In this document: piece by piece, positions 14,319-19,607 of the stretch
Layout of the letters: every line of letters begins with the position of its first letter
Numbering within the stretch: position 1 is the stretch's first letter
Source of the DNA: a virus
IMG/VR virus record: IMGVR_UViG_3300025769_000012
Span: 1-55,732 of that record
DNA length: 55,732 nucleotides
Strand: one strand, 5' to 3'
Program-made: the position numbers and the translations under genes
The notes under the pieces: generated by a model
What the model was told of the DNA's origin: nothing
The model's input: only the letters and a program-made list of their open reading frames with translations
Database searches by the model: none

Positions 14319-15032
14319 TTATTCCGCCCCGATGTCGCCCGCAACGTGGTGGCGGATGATCGACCGCGGCGGCAGTGATTTAGCAAAGCGCCGCACCTTT
14401 TCCGCGTCGGTCTCGTCGGGCTGGTCGCCGTTCGCAGTGTCTTCCCACCAAATACGGCAGTTGCCCGCATCGGCATAGCATCCCCCGCGGGTCGTCGGGT
14501 CGGCTGCTTTTTTCTTGCTGGGTCCATGCGCTGTAAATCCGATGATGTAATCACGATCCAGACGGGCGCAAAGCGGCACACCGTTGCCACAATCGCGGCA
14601 GGAAAACCCCTCGCGATATTCCGCCGGACACCGCACGATTTTCACACCGAAGGGGGCCGACTGCGTTTTGCTGCCCTGCCAATAGTCTTCGCGCAATACG
14701 ACGACCGACGGCACCCCGTTATAAATTGACGCGGCTGCGGCTGCCGGGCTTTCGGTCGAAAAGTTTATGACGGTCTTGCCCTCTTTCAACTTTTTGCCCC
14801 AGCCATAAACCAGCGGGTCAAAATGTGAATAGGTAAAAGACACACCTTTGCGCGGCACCGCGTCCAGCAATGCGTCCAAATATTCCGCGTCTAATTTCTG
14901 CGCACCTTTGCCGCTGCAATTCATTTTGCAATCGGCTGGGCAGGTTGCGTATTTCTCGCCGCTGCCCGCTCGATAAGTTACCGCGACGCCCTTGGTTTTG
15001 GTTGCCCGGCTCATTTCAACAGTCTTTAACAT
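14319..15032 (-). CDS. Cys-rich protein, possibly radical-SAM/GP88-like
   Basis: The 237-residue product has a cysteine set near the N-terminus, CPADCKMNC (Cys31, 35, 39), and a second one FSCRDCGNGVPLCAR (about 142-155), plus two later cysteines. Segments GVSFTYSHFDP and TVINFSTESPAAAAASIYNG look like strands and turns of a barrel as in phage GP88-type radical-SAM proteins, but the first cluster has CX3CX3C and not CX3CX2C. A metal- or Fe-S-binding protein is likely; chemistry is unproved. It has its own promoter and a CTACGGAGGG ribosome site. Confidence 0.75.
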   Translation of the reverse strand: MLKTVEMSRATKTKGVAVTYRAGSGEKYATCPADCKMNCSGKGAQKLDAEYLDALLDAVPRKGVSFTYSHFDPLVYGWGKKLKEGKTVINFSTESPAAAAASIYNGVPSVVVLREDYWQGSKTQSAPFGVKIVRCPAEYREGFSCRDCGNGVPLCARLDRDYIIGFTAHGPSKKKAADPTTRGGCYADAGNCRIWWEDTANGDQPDETDAEKVRRFAKSLPPRSIIRHHVAGDIGAE

Positions 15033-15068
15033 GGTTTGCCCTCCGTAGTGGTATAAGACTTATCGCAT

Positions 15069-15098
15069 ATCATAAGGCATAAAAAAGCCCGCAGTCAA
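15069..15098 (-). promoter_or_regulatory. promoter of the Cys-rich gene, -35 inside a terminator loop
   Basis: Minus strand TTGACT, 18-base spacer, TATGAT, with ATCGCATA (15062-15069) just downstream. The -35 hexamer is the loop of the terminator at 15081-15104, so the end of one unit and the start of the next are superposed. Confidence 0.6.
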
Positions 15099-15104
15099 GC
15101 GGGC
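15081..15104 (-). terminator. intrinsic terminator of the 15119-15580 operon
   Basis: Minus-strand stem GCCCGC/GCGGGC with loop TTGACT followed by six T, 15 bases after the stop of the 43-aa gene. Confidence 0.88.
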
Positions 15105-15118
15105 AATTTTCTGGAAAG

Positions 15119-15250
15119 TTATCTTCGCCTTTTTCGGACGCGTTGCTGCGGTCGTTTCATCGGTCGCCCGCGCTTTTGTTTCTCTTCCCATTCGCGGACC
15201 TTGTCGGGGCCATGCTTCAAATATGCCCAGAGTTTTGCGAATATCATCAT
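15119..15250 (-). CDS. small basic protein, 43 aa
   Basis: ATG at 15250 overlaps the stop of the upstream 72-aa gene (ATGA), giving a 43-residue product (starts MMIFAKLWAYLKHGPDKVRE, ends RVRKRRR). The C-terminal half is strongly basic, as in small nucleic-acid-binding peptides. The terminator follows directly. The coupling and the empty space otherwise left make it a credible gene; function unknown. Confidence 0.6.
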   Translation of the reverse strand: MMIFAKLWAYLKHGPDKVREWEEKQKRGRPMKRPQQRVRKRRR

Positions 15251-15465
15251 GACGCATCCCCCCAGTCTTTTTGATTCCCGCGCTCTTCCGCATCACGATA
15301 TCCCGCAGAATAGGCGGTGATTTCATCGGGCGTCATATCGGCCAGCTCGACCTTATCGCTGGTGTATGTCGCGCCCACAAAATAATGCGGCTCAAACGGT
15401 CGGCCATAAAAATAGTCTGCGCCGCCTCGGTCATATGGTCCGCCGTGTCTAGTATCATAAGTCAT
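15247..15465 (-). CDS. small hypothetical protein, 72 aa
   Basis: The ATG at 15465 with GGGAGGG upstream is preferred over a start at 15492. The 72-residue product is Tyr/Gly/Asp-rich (YDRGGADYFYGRPFEPHYF) and ends with a helical acidic part (TPDEITAYSAGYRDAEERG). It overlaps the 41-aa gene before it and is coupled to the 43-aa gene after it. No known domain. Confidence 0.65.
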   Translation of the reverse strand: MTYDTRHGGPYDRGGADYFYGRPFEPHYFVGATYTSDKVELADMTPDEITAYSAGYRDAEERGNQKDWGDAS

Positions 15466-15580
15466 TAGCTCGACCCTCCCGATCACGCACAATCCGCTCG
15501 GCCACAGCTTTAAAAGCTTCGTCCAAGATTTTTTCCAGCTCTTCGGTCGTCAAGGTTGCCCACTTGTTTACAAATTTCAT
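15455..15580 (-). CDS. small hypothetical protein, 41 aa
   Basis: An ATG at 15580 behind an ACGGAGG ribosome site starts a 41-residue amphipathic helical product (MKFVNKWATLTTEELEKILD, then EAFKAVAERIVRDREGRAND). Its stop lies inside the next gene, so the two overlap by 11 bases in different frames. It heads a three-gene operon with promoter 15613-15641 and terminator 15081-15104. Confidence 0.6.
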   Translation of the reverse strand: MKFVNKWATLTTEELEKILDEAFKAVAERIVRDREGRANDL

Positions 15581-15612
15581 CTCATATCCTCCGTAGTTAA
15601 AGAGACTATAAG

Positions 15613-15641
15613 ATATTATGCGATTATCTGGGACTAATCAA
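15613..15641 (-). promoter_or_regulatory. promoter of the 15119-15580 operon
   Basis: Minus strand TTGATT, 17-base spacer, TAATAT. ATCGCATA (15617-15624) overlaps the -10 box as in other early promoters. The -35 lies in the end of the nuclease gene. Confidence 0.55.
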
Positions 15642-16085
15642 GCCCAAAATTGTTTCCCAGTCTGGATCGCCCTCGCACTCGAACAGCGGTTCCACCGCCA
15701 TGCCCTCTAGCTTCAGGTCCATTGCGGCGCTGCCGGGGTACAAAAGCACACGCTGCGGCAGGGTCTTAGTTTTCTTTTTCAGCACCAAAACCCAGACGCT
15801 TGCATGTGCATGATTGGAAAGCCACGCGACTTGGTGGGGGCGCAGCTCGACAGCTTTTCCGCCTGTCGCCTTCAGCTCCACAAAGTGAAAGTCTCCGTCT
15901 TCATCACAAAGCAGGACGTCCGGCACACCGGGCATCGCCCACGTTTCAAGCCTCGTCGCTGTAATCTTCCGCGAACTCTTCGTCAGCGCCGTCTTCATCA
16001 TTTGCCAAAAGTCGGACTCTCGCTTTGTCGCGGTTCTGGGAATTGCTTTGTCCTTCGGGAGTAACGTCGATAGTGATCGGGGCAT
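15624..16085 (-). CDS. PD-(D/E)XK nuclease, VRR-NUC/resolvase-like
   Basis: The 153-residue protein has the nuclease core: KRESDFWQMMKTAL (Glu of the first helix), GVPDVLLCDEDGDFHFVELK with the catalytic Asp and Glu-x-Lys (GVPD ... ELK), and LRPHQVAWLSNH (Gln after the core). It likely resolves branched DNA or acts in packaging-linked processing. The start at 16085 makes a 140-base out-of-frame overlap with the C-terminus of TerS. A start at about 16001 would shorten the overlap but lose the FW helix. Confidence 0.82.
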   Translation of the reverse strand: MPRSLSTLLPKDKAIPRTATKRESDFWQMMKTALTKSSRKITATRLETWAMPGVPDVLLCDEDGDFHFVELKATGGKAVELRPHQVAWLSNHAHASVWVLVLKKKTKTLPQRVLLYPGSAAMDLKLEGMAVEPLFECEGDPDWETILGLISPR

Positions 16086-16590
16086 ATTGGTTCTTTATCT
16101 CTTCTAGGGCCTTTAGCACATCGTCCTTGCTCATACTGTCGATGCTGCCGTGGCGGATTTCTGATTTGCTTACATAAATGTCGCCCTGCGCTTGCCCCCG
16201 TCGATACTCAGCTTGGACTGCTGCTGAATATGCGCCGTTCTGCAAAGCCATATCACGGATGCTTTGCAAATCTCTCAGGTGTCGTTGGTACGTCACGCCA
16301 AACTTTTCGTCCAGCTCGGCTCGATAAGCTTGGATGGCTGCAACAACATGCGGGCTTATGTGTGGATTGGTCAGCTCATATGCCCGAGTGTGGGCAGAAC
16401 TTGCAGGATAACCAGCATTGATGGCGGCTTCCCTCATTGTGATCTGGCCGTCCTTCGAGACCAGCTCTTTTACAAAAAGCTCTTGCTTGCGGGTCAAAGG
16501 CTGGGCCTTTGATGCTCGTGGCCGTCCCGGTTTTTTCTTTACCGCGACAGGCACGGATTTAGCGGTGGTCATGTCTTTTCTACGGGCCAT
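15946..16590 (-). CDS. terS: terminase small subunit (TerS)
   Basis: The 214-residue product has a basic N-terminus (KKKPGRPRASKAQ), then the small-terminase helix-turn-helix region LTRKQELFVKELVSKDGQ with REAAINAGYPASSAHTRAYEL, which is the Terminase_2-like pattern, then an oligomerisation helix region and an acidic tail (NDEDGADEEFAEDYSDEA). It would bind the packaging site and feed TerL. Unusually it lies in the early block 4.6 kb upstream of TerL and is separated from it by the small-unit region. Its last 140 bases also encode the start of the nuclease. Confidence 0.85.
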   Translation of the reverse strand: MARRKDMTTAKSVPVAVKKKPGRPRASKAQPLTRKQELFVKELVSKDGQITMREAAINAGYPASSAHTRAYELTNPHISPHVVAAIQAYRAELDEKFGVTYQRHLRDLQSIRDMALQNGAYSAAVQAEYRRGQAQGDIYVSKSEIRHGSIDSMSKDDVLKALEEIKNQYAPITIDVTPEGQSNSQNRDKARVRLLANDEDGADEEFAEDYSDEA

Positions 16591-16923
16591 GGCATACTCC
16601 AGTTAATAAGCGGTAGTTTGCCACAAACTAGCCCTTTTGTTTATATAGAGCCAGAAAAATATTTTTTAAAAAATTTCTCCGCGACCCCCTTAACGCACTT
16701 CTGCCCCTTACTGGTTACACAAACTCTGGTTACGTTACGTTTTTGATTTCTAGTTTATGAAACTTGTAAGTCTATATAACATAAAGGCTTTTTGCCCAAA
16801 GTTACACGGTTACACCGGTTACGGCCATTTTCGCCTAAAAATATTTTTTTATTTCTGGCTCTATATATAAGGAACAGGCGTTTTCGGTGTTGCCCCGTGG
16901 GCCGCGATCCGCGATCCGTCCCC
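16591..16923. other. AT-rich non-coding region with inverted repeat and GTTAC iterons (candidate origin)
   Basis: This 333-base gap has 15-base arms TATATAGAGCCAGAA (16642-16656) and its exact complement (16853-16867), each flanked by long A/T runs (AAAATATTTTTT). Between them lie at least six GTTAC words (16714, 16729, 16734, 16801, 16809, 16818), two groups of three, mostly in the form GGTTAC(A/G)C. Iterons, AT-rich unwinding blocks and dyad symmetry are origin-like. It also must hold the TerS promoter. Confidence 0.55.
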
Positions 16924-17088
16924 TTAGAAAGTCGGCTCTTGTCCTGCGTATTCGGGTTTCCACGGTGTTGGCTCGTGATCCGCGGGCTTTGAGGAGGAGA
17001 AGGGGTTCTTAGGTTTTGGCTTGCGGACCCCGAGTTGATCGAGGTCCACTTCGATCCAGAGGGGGAGATCAGTCGTCGGTGTCATCAT
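16924..17088 (-). CDS. small hypothetical protein, 54 aa
   Basis: The ATG at 17088 (MMTPTTDLPLWIEVDLDQLG) lies within the last codons of the upstream gene and is preferred to one at 17130, which would overlap it by 62 bases. The product is Pro/Ser/Lys-rich and probably unstructured at its C-terminus (KPADHEPTPWKPEYAGQEP). Function unknown. Confidence 0.55.
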   Translation of the reverse strand: MMTPTTDLPLWIEVDLDQLGVRKPKPKNPFSSSKPADHEPTPWKPEYAGQEPTF

Positions 17089-17302
17089 CGTCGACGTCCC
17101 ATAGTTCGGCTTGTTCTGGTTCGAGTTCATCTTTCCAGACTACGCCAATGACGTATGTTGAATTGAGGCAGATGGTTGTGTCGTCATCTTCTAGGACGAC
17201 GTGGACGTATTTATCGTCCCAAGCCCATGTTTTGACGTCTCGATAGATCAGGGGTTGGGTTTGTCCTGACGCTGAGTGCATGTTTACTGTGAGTGCTTTC
17301 AT
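17069..17302 (-). CDS. small beta-rich hypothetical protein
   Basis: The 77-residue product has alternating strands (DVKTWAWDDKYVHVVLEDDD, STYVIGVVWKDE) with a very acidic tail (DVDDDDTDD). GAGGAAG precedes ATG 17302, which overlaps the upstream stop (ATGA). A small barrel-like fold is possible; no function known. It is part of a run of coupled small genes 18074 to 16924. Confidence 0.65.
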   Translation of the reverse strand: MKALTVNMHSASGQTQPLIYRDVKTWAWDDKYVHVVLEDDDTTICLNSTYVIGVVWKDELEPEQAELWDVDDDDTDD

Positions 17303-17601
17303 TGTTCTTCCTCCGCGATGTACACGCGTTTCATCGGCTTCGTTCTGAAGAAGCCTTTGTACTGTGGATGTTGGTGCATGAACAAACGTGCGTAGAGCGC
17401 GATGTAGTCATTGCTGATTTTGTAGTCGTCTCCGGTGGTGACGATCATGGTCTCCCACCGGATTCGATTAACGATTAGCCAAGCGGACAAGCGAGAGTGT
17501 CCTCGCTCGATAGCTTGGAAGGTGAAGCGTTCGAAGAGTTTGTAGAACTCTGGGTTTTGTTTGTGCCACGCCCACCATTTTTCTTTGAGGTCTTCCTTCA
17601 T
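17299..17601 (-). CDS. conserved-looking early protein, 100 aa
   Basis: The 100-residue product is rich in aromatic residues and Arg (KEKWWAWHKQNPEFYKLF, RGHSRLSAWLIVNRIRW, NDYIALYARLFMHQHPQYKG, FFRTK). The dense aromatic/basic pattern looks like a folded helical domain that contacts nucleic acid. It overlaps genes on both sides by ATGA. I recall similar proteins in marine phages without assigned function; no domain name is claimed. Confidence 0.72.
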   Translation of the reverse strand: MKEDLKEKWWAWHKQNPEFYKLFERFTFQAIERGHSRLSAWLIVNRIRWETMIVTTGDDYKISNDYIALYARLFMHQHPQYKGFFRTKPMKRVYIAEEEQ

Positions 17602-18074
17602 GTAAACAACATGACGGCGATGCCAGCCAACAAGGCTCCTACTACGGCTTGAGCTATATAGCGTTTTGTCTTGGATGGTTCCTCAACAGGCTCGAAGTCG
17701 TATAGATCGTTCACGCCTTCGCCTAACCGGGCGGCATCATCTGGCTGCAAGGCTTCTTTACCGAACAGGGCATTGAGCCCCGGTTCGAGTTCCTTGGCCA
17801 GTTCGGCGGAGGTAATGGGCGCTTTATCTACTTTAGCGCAAGCGGCTTTAATGTCTTTGACCGGCTGTTTCATCCAGTTGGGGTCGTTGCCTTTTAGCAG
17901 CCATCCCATGACTTCGCTTCGATCCCAGCGGTTGACTTTTTTCGGCCCGCGGGCGTTGTTGCTTGCGATTTTCTTTGGTTTTGGGAACGTGCCCAGTTTG
18001 ACGCGACGATAGACAGTGGGCTTTGAGACTTTTGCCATCAAGCACACTTCGTCGATATTGATAAGGTCTTTCAT
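17598..18074 (-). CDS. AlpA-like HTH protein with capsid N-terminal peptide and C-terminal TM helix
   Basis: The 158-residue protein has three parts. Residues 1-65 are an AlpA/MerR-type winged HTH (INIDEVCLMAKVSKPTVYRR, VNRWDRSEVMGWLL). Residues 92-105, LAKELEPGLNALFG, are identical to residues 8-21 of the major capsid protein. Residues 138-158 are a transmembrane helix (YIAQAVVGALLAGIAVMLFT) at the very C-terminus. It has a strong promoter with paired TGCGA operators, so it may be self-regulated. A membrane-tied transcription factor that mimics or meets the capsid is suggested by the parts only. Confidence 0.8.
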   Translation of the reverse strand: MKDLINIDEVCLMAKVSKPTVYRRVKLGTFPKPKKIASNNARGPKKVNRWDRSEVMGWLLKGNDPNWMKQPVKDIKAACAKVDKAPITSAELAKELEPGLNALFGKEALQPDDAARLGEGVNDLYDFEPVEEPSKTKRYIAQAVVGALLAGIAVMLFT

Positions 18075-18105
18075 AGGTGCATCTCCATAGTTTTGACACT
18101 CATCG

Positions 18106-18135
18106 ATAATATGCGAAGTTATGCGATGTTGTCAA
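18106..18135 (-). promoter_or_regulatory. promoter with operator pair of the AlpA-like gene
   Basis: Minus strand TTGACA, 18-base spacer, TATTAT: near-consensus sigma-70. The spacer holds TGCGAA-N4-TGCGAT (18112-18127 forward) one helical turn apart, ending at the -10. Confidence 0.75.
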
Positions 18136-18140
18136 CAAGC

Positions 18141-18428
18141 TTAGTGGATTTCGTCGCTGGACGGATGCGTGATGATTGTTGTTTCGGTGTGGAATGCTGC
18201 GTTGGATATGCAAGACGACAGCATACCCATTGCTGTTTGGGTATCGGGTGAAACGGCGATGAGGTGTGTCAGGATTTGCGTGAGTGCCCCGCCGAGAGCT
18301 GGGCCTTTGCCCAGCCCCATGGCATCAAATTCCTCCAGCAACTCCTGCGTACAGTCTGCTGCTGTTAGAAAATCATCTTTAGCTTGTTCAGCCAGTGAGG
18401 ATGCGTTGCCATGCTTTTTCGAGTTCAT
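18141..18428 (-). CDS. hypothetical helical protein, 95 aa
   Basis: The 95-residue product has two helical parts (AKDDFLTAADCTQELLEEFD and ALGGALTQILTHLIAVSPDT) and a His-containing tail. Its start overlaps the end of the 58-aa gene by 41 bases in another frame. No membrane segment or known motif is seen. It is the last gene of a short unit beginning at 18758. Confidence 0.6.
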   Translation of the reverse strand: MNSKKHGNASSLAEQAKDDFLTAADCTQELLEEFDAMGLGKGPALGGALTQILTHLIAVSPDTQTAMGMLSSCISNAAFHTETTIITHPSSDEIH

Positions 18429-18564
18429 TCACTTTTAACTTTTTAGCCTCTGGTTTCAACTTATCATCATTCTCAATTGCCGTCATTTGGTTATTGATTG
18501 CCGTGTTGACCTGCGCCACGGCCCATGACCAATCGATTTCGTTTACTCGCTTTTTGGCTTCCAT
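18388..18564 (-). CDS. small helical protein, 58 aa
   Basis: GGAGG seven bases before ATG 18564 fixes the start inside the end of the upstream gene. The 58-residue product (starts MEAKKRVNEIDWSWAVAQVN) is a charged helical hairpin type protein. Coupled upstream and downstream by overlaps. Function unknown. Confidence 0.62.
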   Translation of the reverse strand: MEAKKRVNEIDWSWAVAQVNTAINNQMTAIENDDKLKPEAKKLKVNELEKAWQRILTG

Positions 18565-18758
18565 GTATCGACCTCCGCATACCATTTGCCGTTTCGGCTT
18601 TCGCACACTTGAACGTTGATCCACTCGTCTGTCTGTCCCGTGAGCCACGCAGCGAGTTCTTCGCGTTTGATGCTGATATTACATTTGATCCAATCGGGAG
18701 CCGTGTCCCGTGGTTTTTTGGCGATGAGGCCATCGACGAATTGCTTTTGATTTTCCAT
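18543..18758 (-). CDS. small early protein, 71 aa
   Basis: AAGGAG precedes ATG 18758, giving 71 residues; the in-frame ATG at 18797 lies in a hairpin and is less likely. The product has an ordered alpha/beta look with repeated Trp residues (DTAPDWIKCNISIKREELAAW, EWINVQVCESRNGKWYAEVDTW). It could be a small DNA- or protein-binding factor. The leader has an 8-bp hairpin (18780-18810) and a promoter at 18850-18878. Confidence 0.68.
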   Translation of the reverse strand: MENQKQFVDGLIAKKPRDTAPDWIKCNISIKREELAAWLTGQTDEWINVQVCESRNGKWYAEVDTWKPKSE

Positions 18759-18779
18759 TTTTCTCTCCTTAAACGAGGT

Positions 18780-18810
18780 GCCCCCAGCCGGGGGCAACCG
18801 AACTGGGGGC
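18780..18810 (-). ncRNA. leader hairpin with complementary loop
   Basis: Minus-strand outer stem GCCCCCAG/CTGGGGGC (8 bp) with an inner CGG/CCG stem and six-base loop TTGCCC. This loop is the exact reverse complement of the GGGCAA loops of the three leaders at 12349, 12913 and 14243. It lies midway in the leader of the 71-aa gene. Confidence 0.5.
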
Positions 18811-18849
18811 TAGTCTCTTCTACGGAGTGCAGCCGAAGCCACGAAAAGA

Positions 18850-18878
18850 ACTATACTCCCAGAGTATGCGATTTGCAA
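18850..18878 (-). promoter_or_regulatory. promoter of the 71-aa gene unit
   Basis: Minus strand TTGCAA, 17-base spacer, TATAGT. TATGCGAT (18865-18872) abuts the -35 and an inverse copy ATCGCATA (18885-18892) lies upstream, inside the end of the zinc-ribbon gene. Confidence 0.65.
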
Positions 18879-18881
18879 CAC

Positions 18882-19073
18882 TTAATCGCATAGATCACTT
18901 GGATACTCGGCGTCGGGCATTCTGTCATGTATGTCGAGTTTGCACTGCGGGCATCGACGGTGAAGCTTTTCCTCAGTTTTTTCAATAACTTGCAAAGACG
19001 TCTCGCACTTTGGGCAAAGGTTTTGGATTAAACGCTTGTGGATTTCACCCGCGGCGCTCGTCAGGTCGCTCAT
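18882..19073 (-). CDS. zinc-ribbon protein, 63 aa
   Basis: The 63-residue product has CPKC (residues 20-23) and CPQC (41-44) forming a zinc-ribbon, with helices on each side. Such small ribbons bind DNA or protein partners. It overlaps the RHH gene before it by 29 bases and shares its transcript. Its last codons contain an ATCGCATA operator copy. Confidence 0.7.
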   Translation of the reverse strand: MSDLTSAAGEIHKRLIQNLCPKCETSLQVIEKTEEKLHRRCPQCKLDIHDRMPDAEYPSDLCD

Positions 19074-19227
19074 CGATCACCTCAACTTCACCATGCTTTT
19101 CTTTGTACCAATCAAAAACAACGCGCAGTTGACCACCGATGGTTCGACCTTCGTGTTTCGACATTTCTTTGATTTCCTCGTAAACCTCTCGCGGCACAAG
19201 GATGCTCTTCCAGCGTGTTGTATCCAT
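19045..19227 (-). CDS. ribbon-helix-helix regulator candidate
   Basis: The 60-residue product has the RHH layout: a short strand (TRWKSILVP), helix A (REVYEEIKEMSKHEG), turn and helix B (RTIGGQLRVVFDWYKEKHG). This fold makes dimeric repressors of the Arc/CopG type that bind repeated short sites, so it is one candidate for the TGCGAT operators nearby. The ribosome site is GGAG; a weak promoter lies at 19263-19289. Confidence 0.7.
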   Translation of the reverse strand: MDTTRWKSILVPREVYEEIKEMSKHEGRTIGGQLRVVFDWYKEKHGEVEVIDERPDERRG

Positions 19228-19262
19228 TAAATTTCTCCAGCATACCCGGGCATGTGTAGGAT

Positions 19263-19289
19263 ATTATAGGAGATTATAAGAGAACGCAA
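19263..19289 (-). promoter_or_regulatory. possible promoter of the RHH gene
   Basis: Minus strand TTGCGT and TATAAT separated by 15 bases; a second TATAAT lies at 19273-19278. The spacing is short, so this is only a candidate. No TGCGAT copy is present here. Confidence 0.35.
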
Positions 19290-19290
19290 G

Positions 19291-19313
19291 AAAAACCCCG
19301 CCGAAGCGGGGTT
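19291..19313 (-). terminator. intrinsic terminator before the RHH unit
   Basis: Minus-strand stem AACCCCGC/GCGGGGTT with loop TTCG followed by a T-run. It ends the 71-aa gene unit at 19335-19550. Confidence 0.8.
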
Positions 19314-19339
19314 AGTTAGTCGAAGCGGGGTTAGTTAGT
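19302..19339. repeat. 19-base perfect tandem duplication
   Basis: The 19-base unit CGAAGCGGGGTTAGTTAGT occurs twice in tandem (19302-19320 and 19321-19339). It duplicates one arm of the terminator and the end of the 71-aa gene with its stop codon. Confidence 0.9.
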
Positions 19340-19550
19340 CGAAGTAAAAACAAAAGCTGTCGCCTTCTCCGAAGGGGTGGTGATCCACCGTTGTTGGCTG
19401 CCCGGACTTATCGTAATGGGTTTTTACGATTCGTACTTGTGAGCAGAGGTCGCCTTCAAAATCTTCAATAGTTAACTCTGATTTGAAGCGATCATTCACG
19501 TGTTTTTGCAAAGCCTCAATTAGCTCGTGGTAATAAATTTCTATTTTCAT
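19335..19550 (-). CDS. small hypothetical protein after DNA polymerase
   Basis: The ATG at 19550 follows CTACGGAGG and gives 71 residues (MKIEIYYHELIEALQKHVND at the start). The N-terminal half is an amphipathic helix; the C-terminal half is strands with acidic and aromatic residues (GDSFCFYFD). The ribosome site is paired in a hairpin (19559-19575). It has its own promoter and terminator. Function unknown. Confidence 0.68.
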   Translation of the reverse strand: MKIEIYYHELIEALQKHVNDRFKSELTIEDFEGDLCSQVRIVKTHYDKSGQPTTVDHHPFGEGDSFCFYFD

Positions 19551-19558
19551 GTTGCGTT

Positions 19559-19575
19559 CCTCCGTAGTTAGGAGG
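19559..19575 (-). promoter_or_regulatory. hairpin masking the ribosome site
   Basis: On the minus-strand transcript CCTCC pairs with the ribosome site GGAGG across a 7-base loop, directly upstream of ATG 19550. Translation control by this small hairpin is plausible. Confidence 0.45.
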
Positions 19576-19577
19576 GC

Positions 19578-19606
19578 GTTATCGCATAACATCGCATACA
19601 TGTCAA
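19578..19606 (-). promoter_or_regulatory. promoter with operator pair of the 71-aa gene
   Basis: Minus strand TTGACA directly after the DNA polymerase stop, 17-base spacer, GATAAC. The spacer is filled by ATCGCA-N4-ATCGCA (forward 19581-19596). Confidence 0.6.
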
Positions 19607-19607
19607 C

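Noticed and set aside
15060-15326. 88-codon minus-strand frame over the 72-aa and 43-aa genes
   Set aside because: It conflicts with two coupled genes that have ribosome sites and stop-start overlap, and runs into the terminator.
17598-18074. Assembly chimera of a regulator with the capsid gene
   Set aside because: The shared 42 bases differ at 10 positions, all synonymous, and the frame is intact on both sides.
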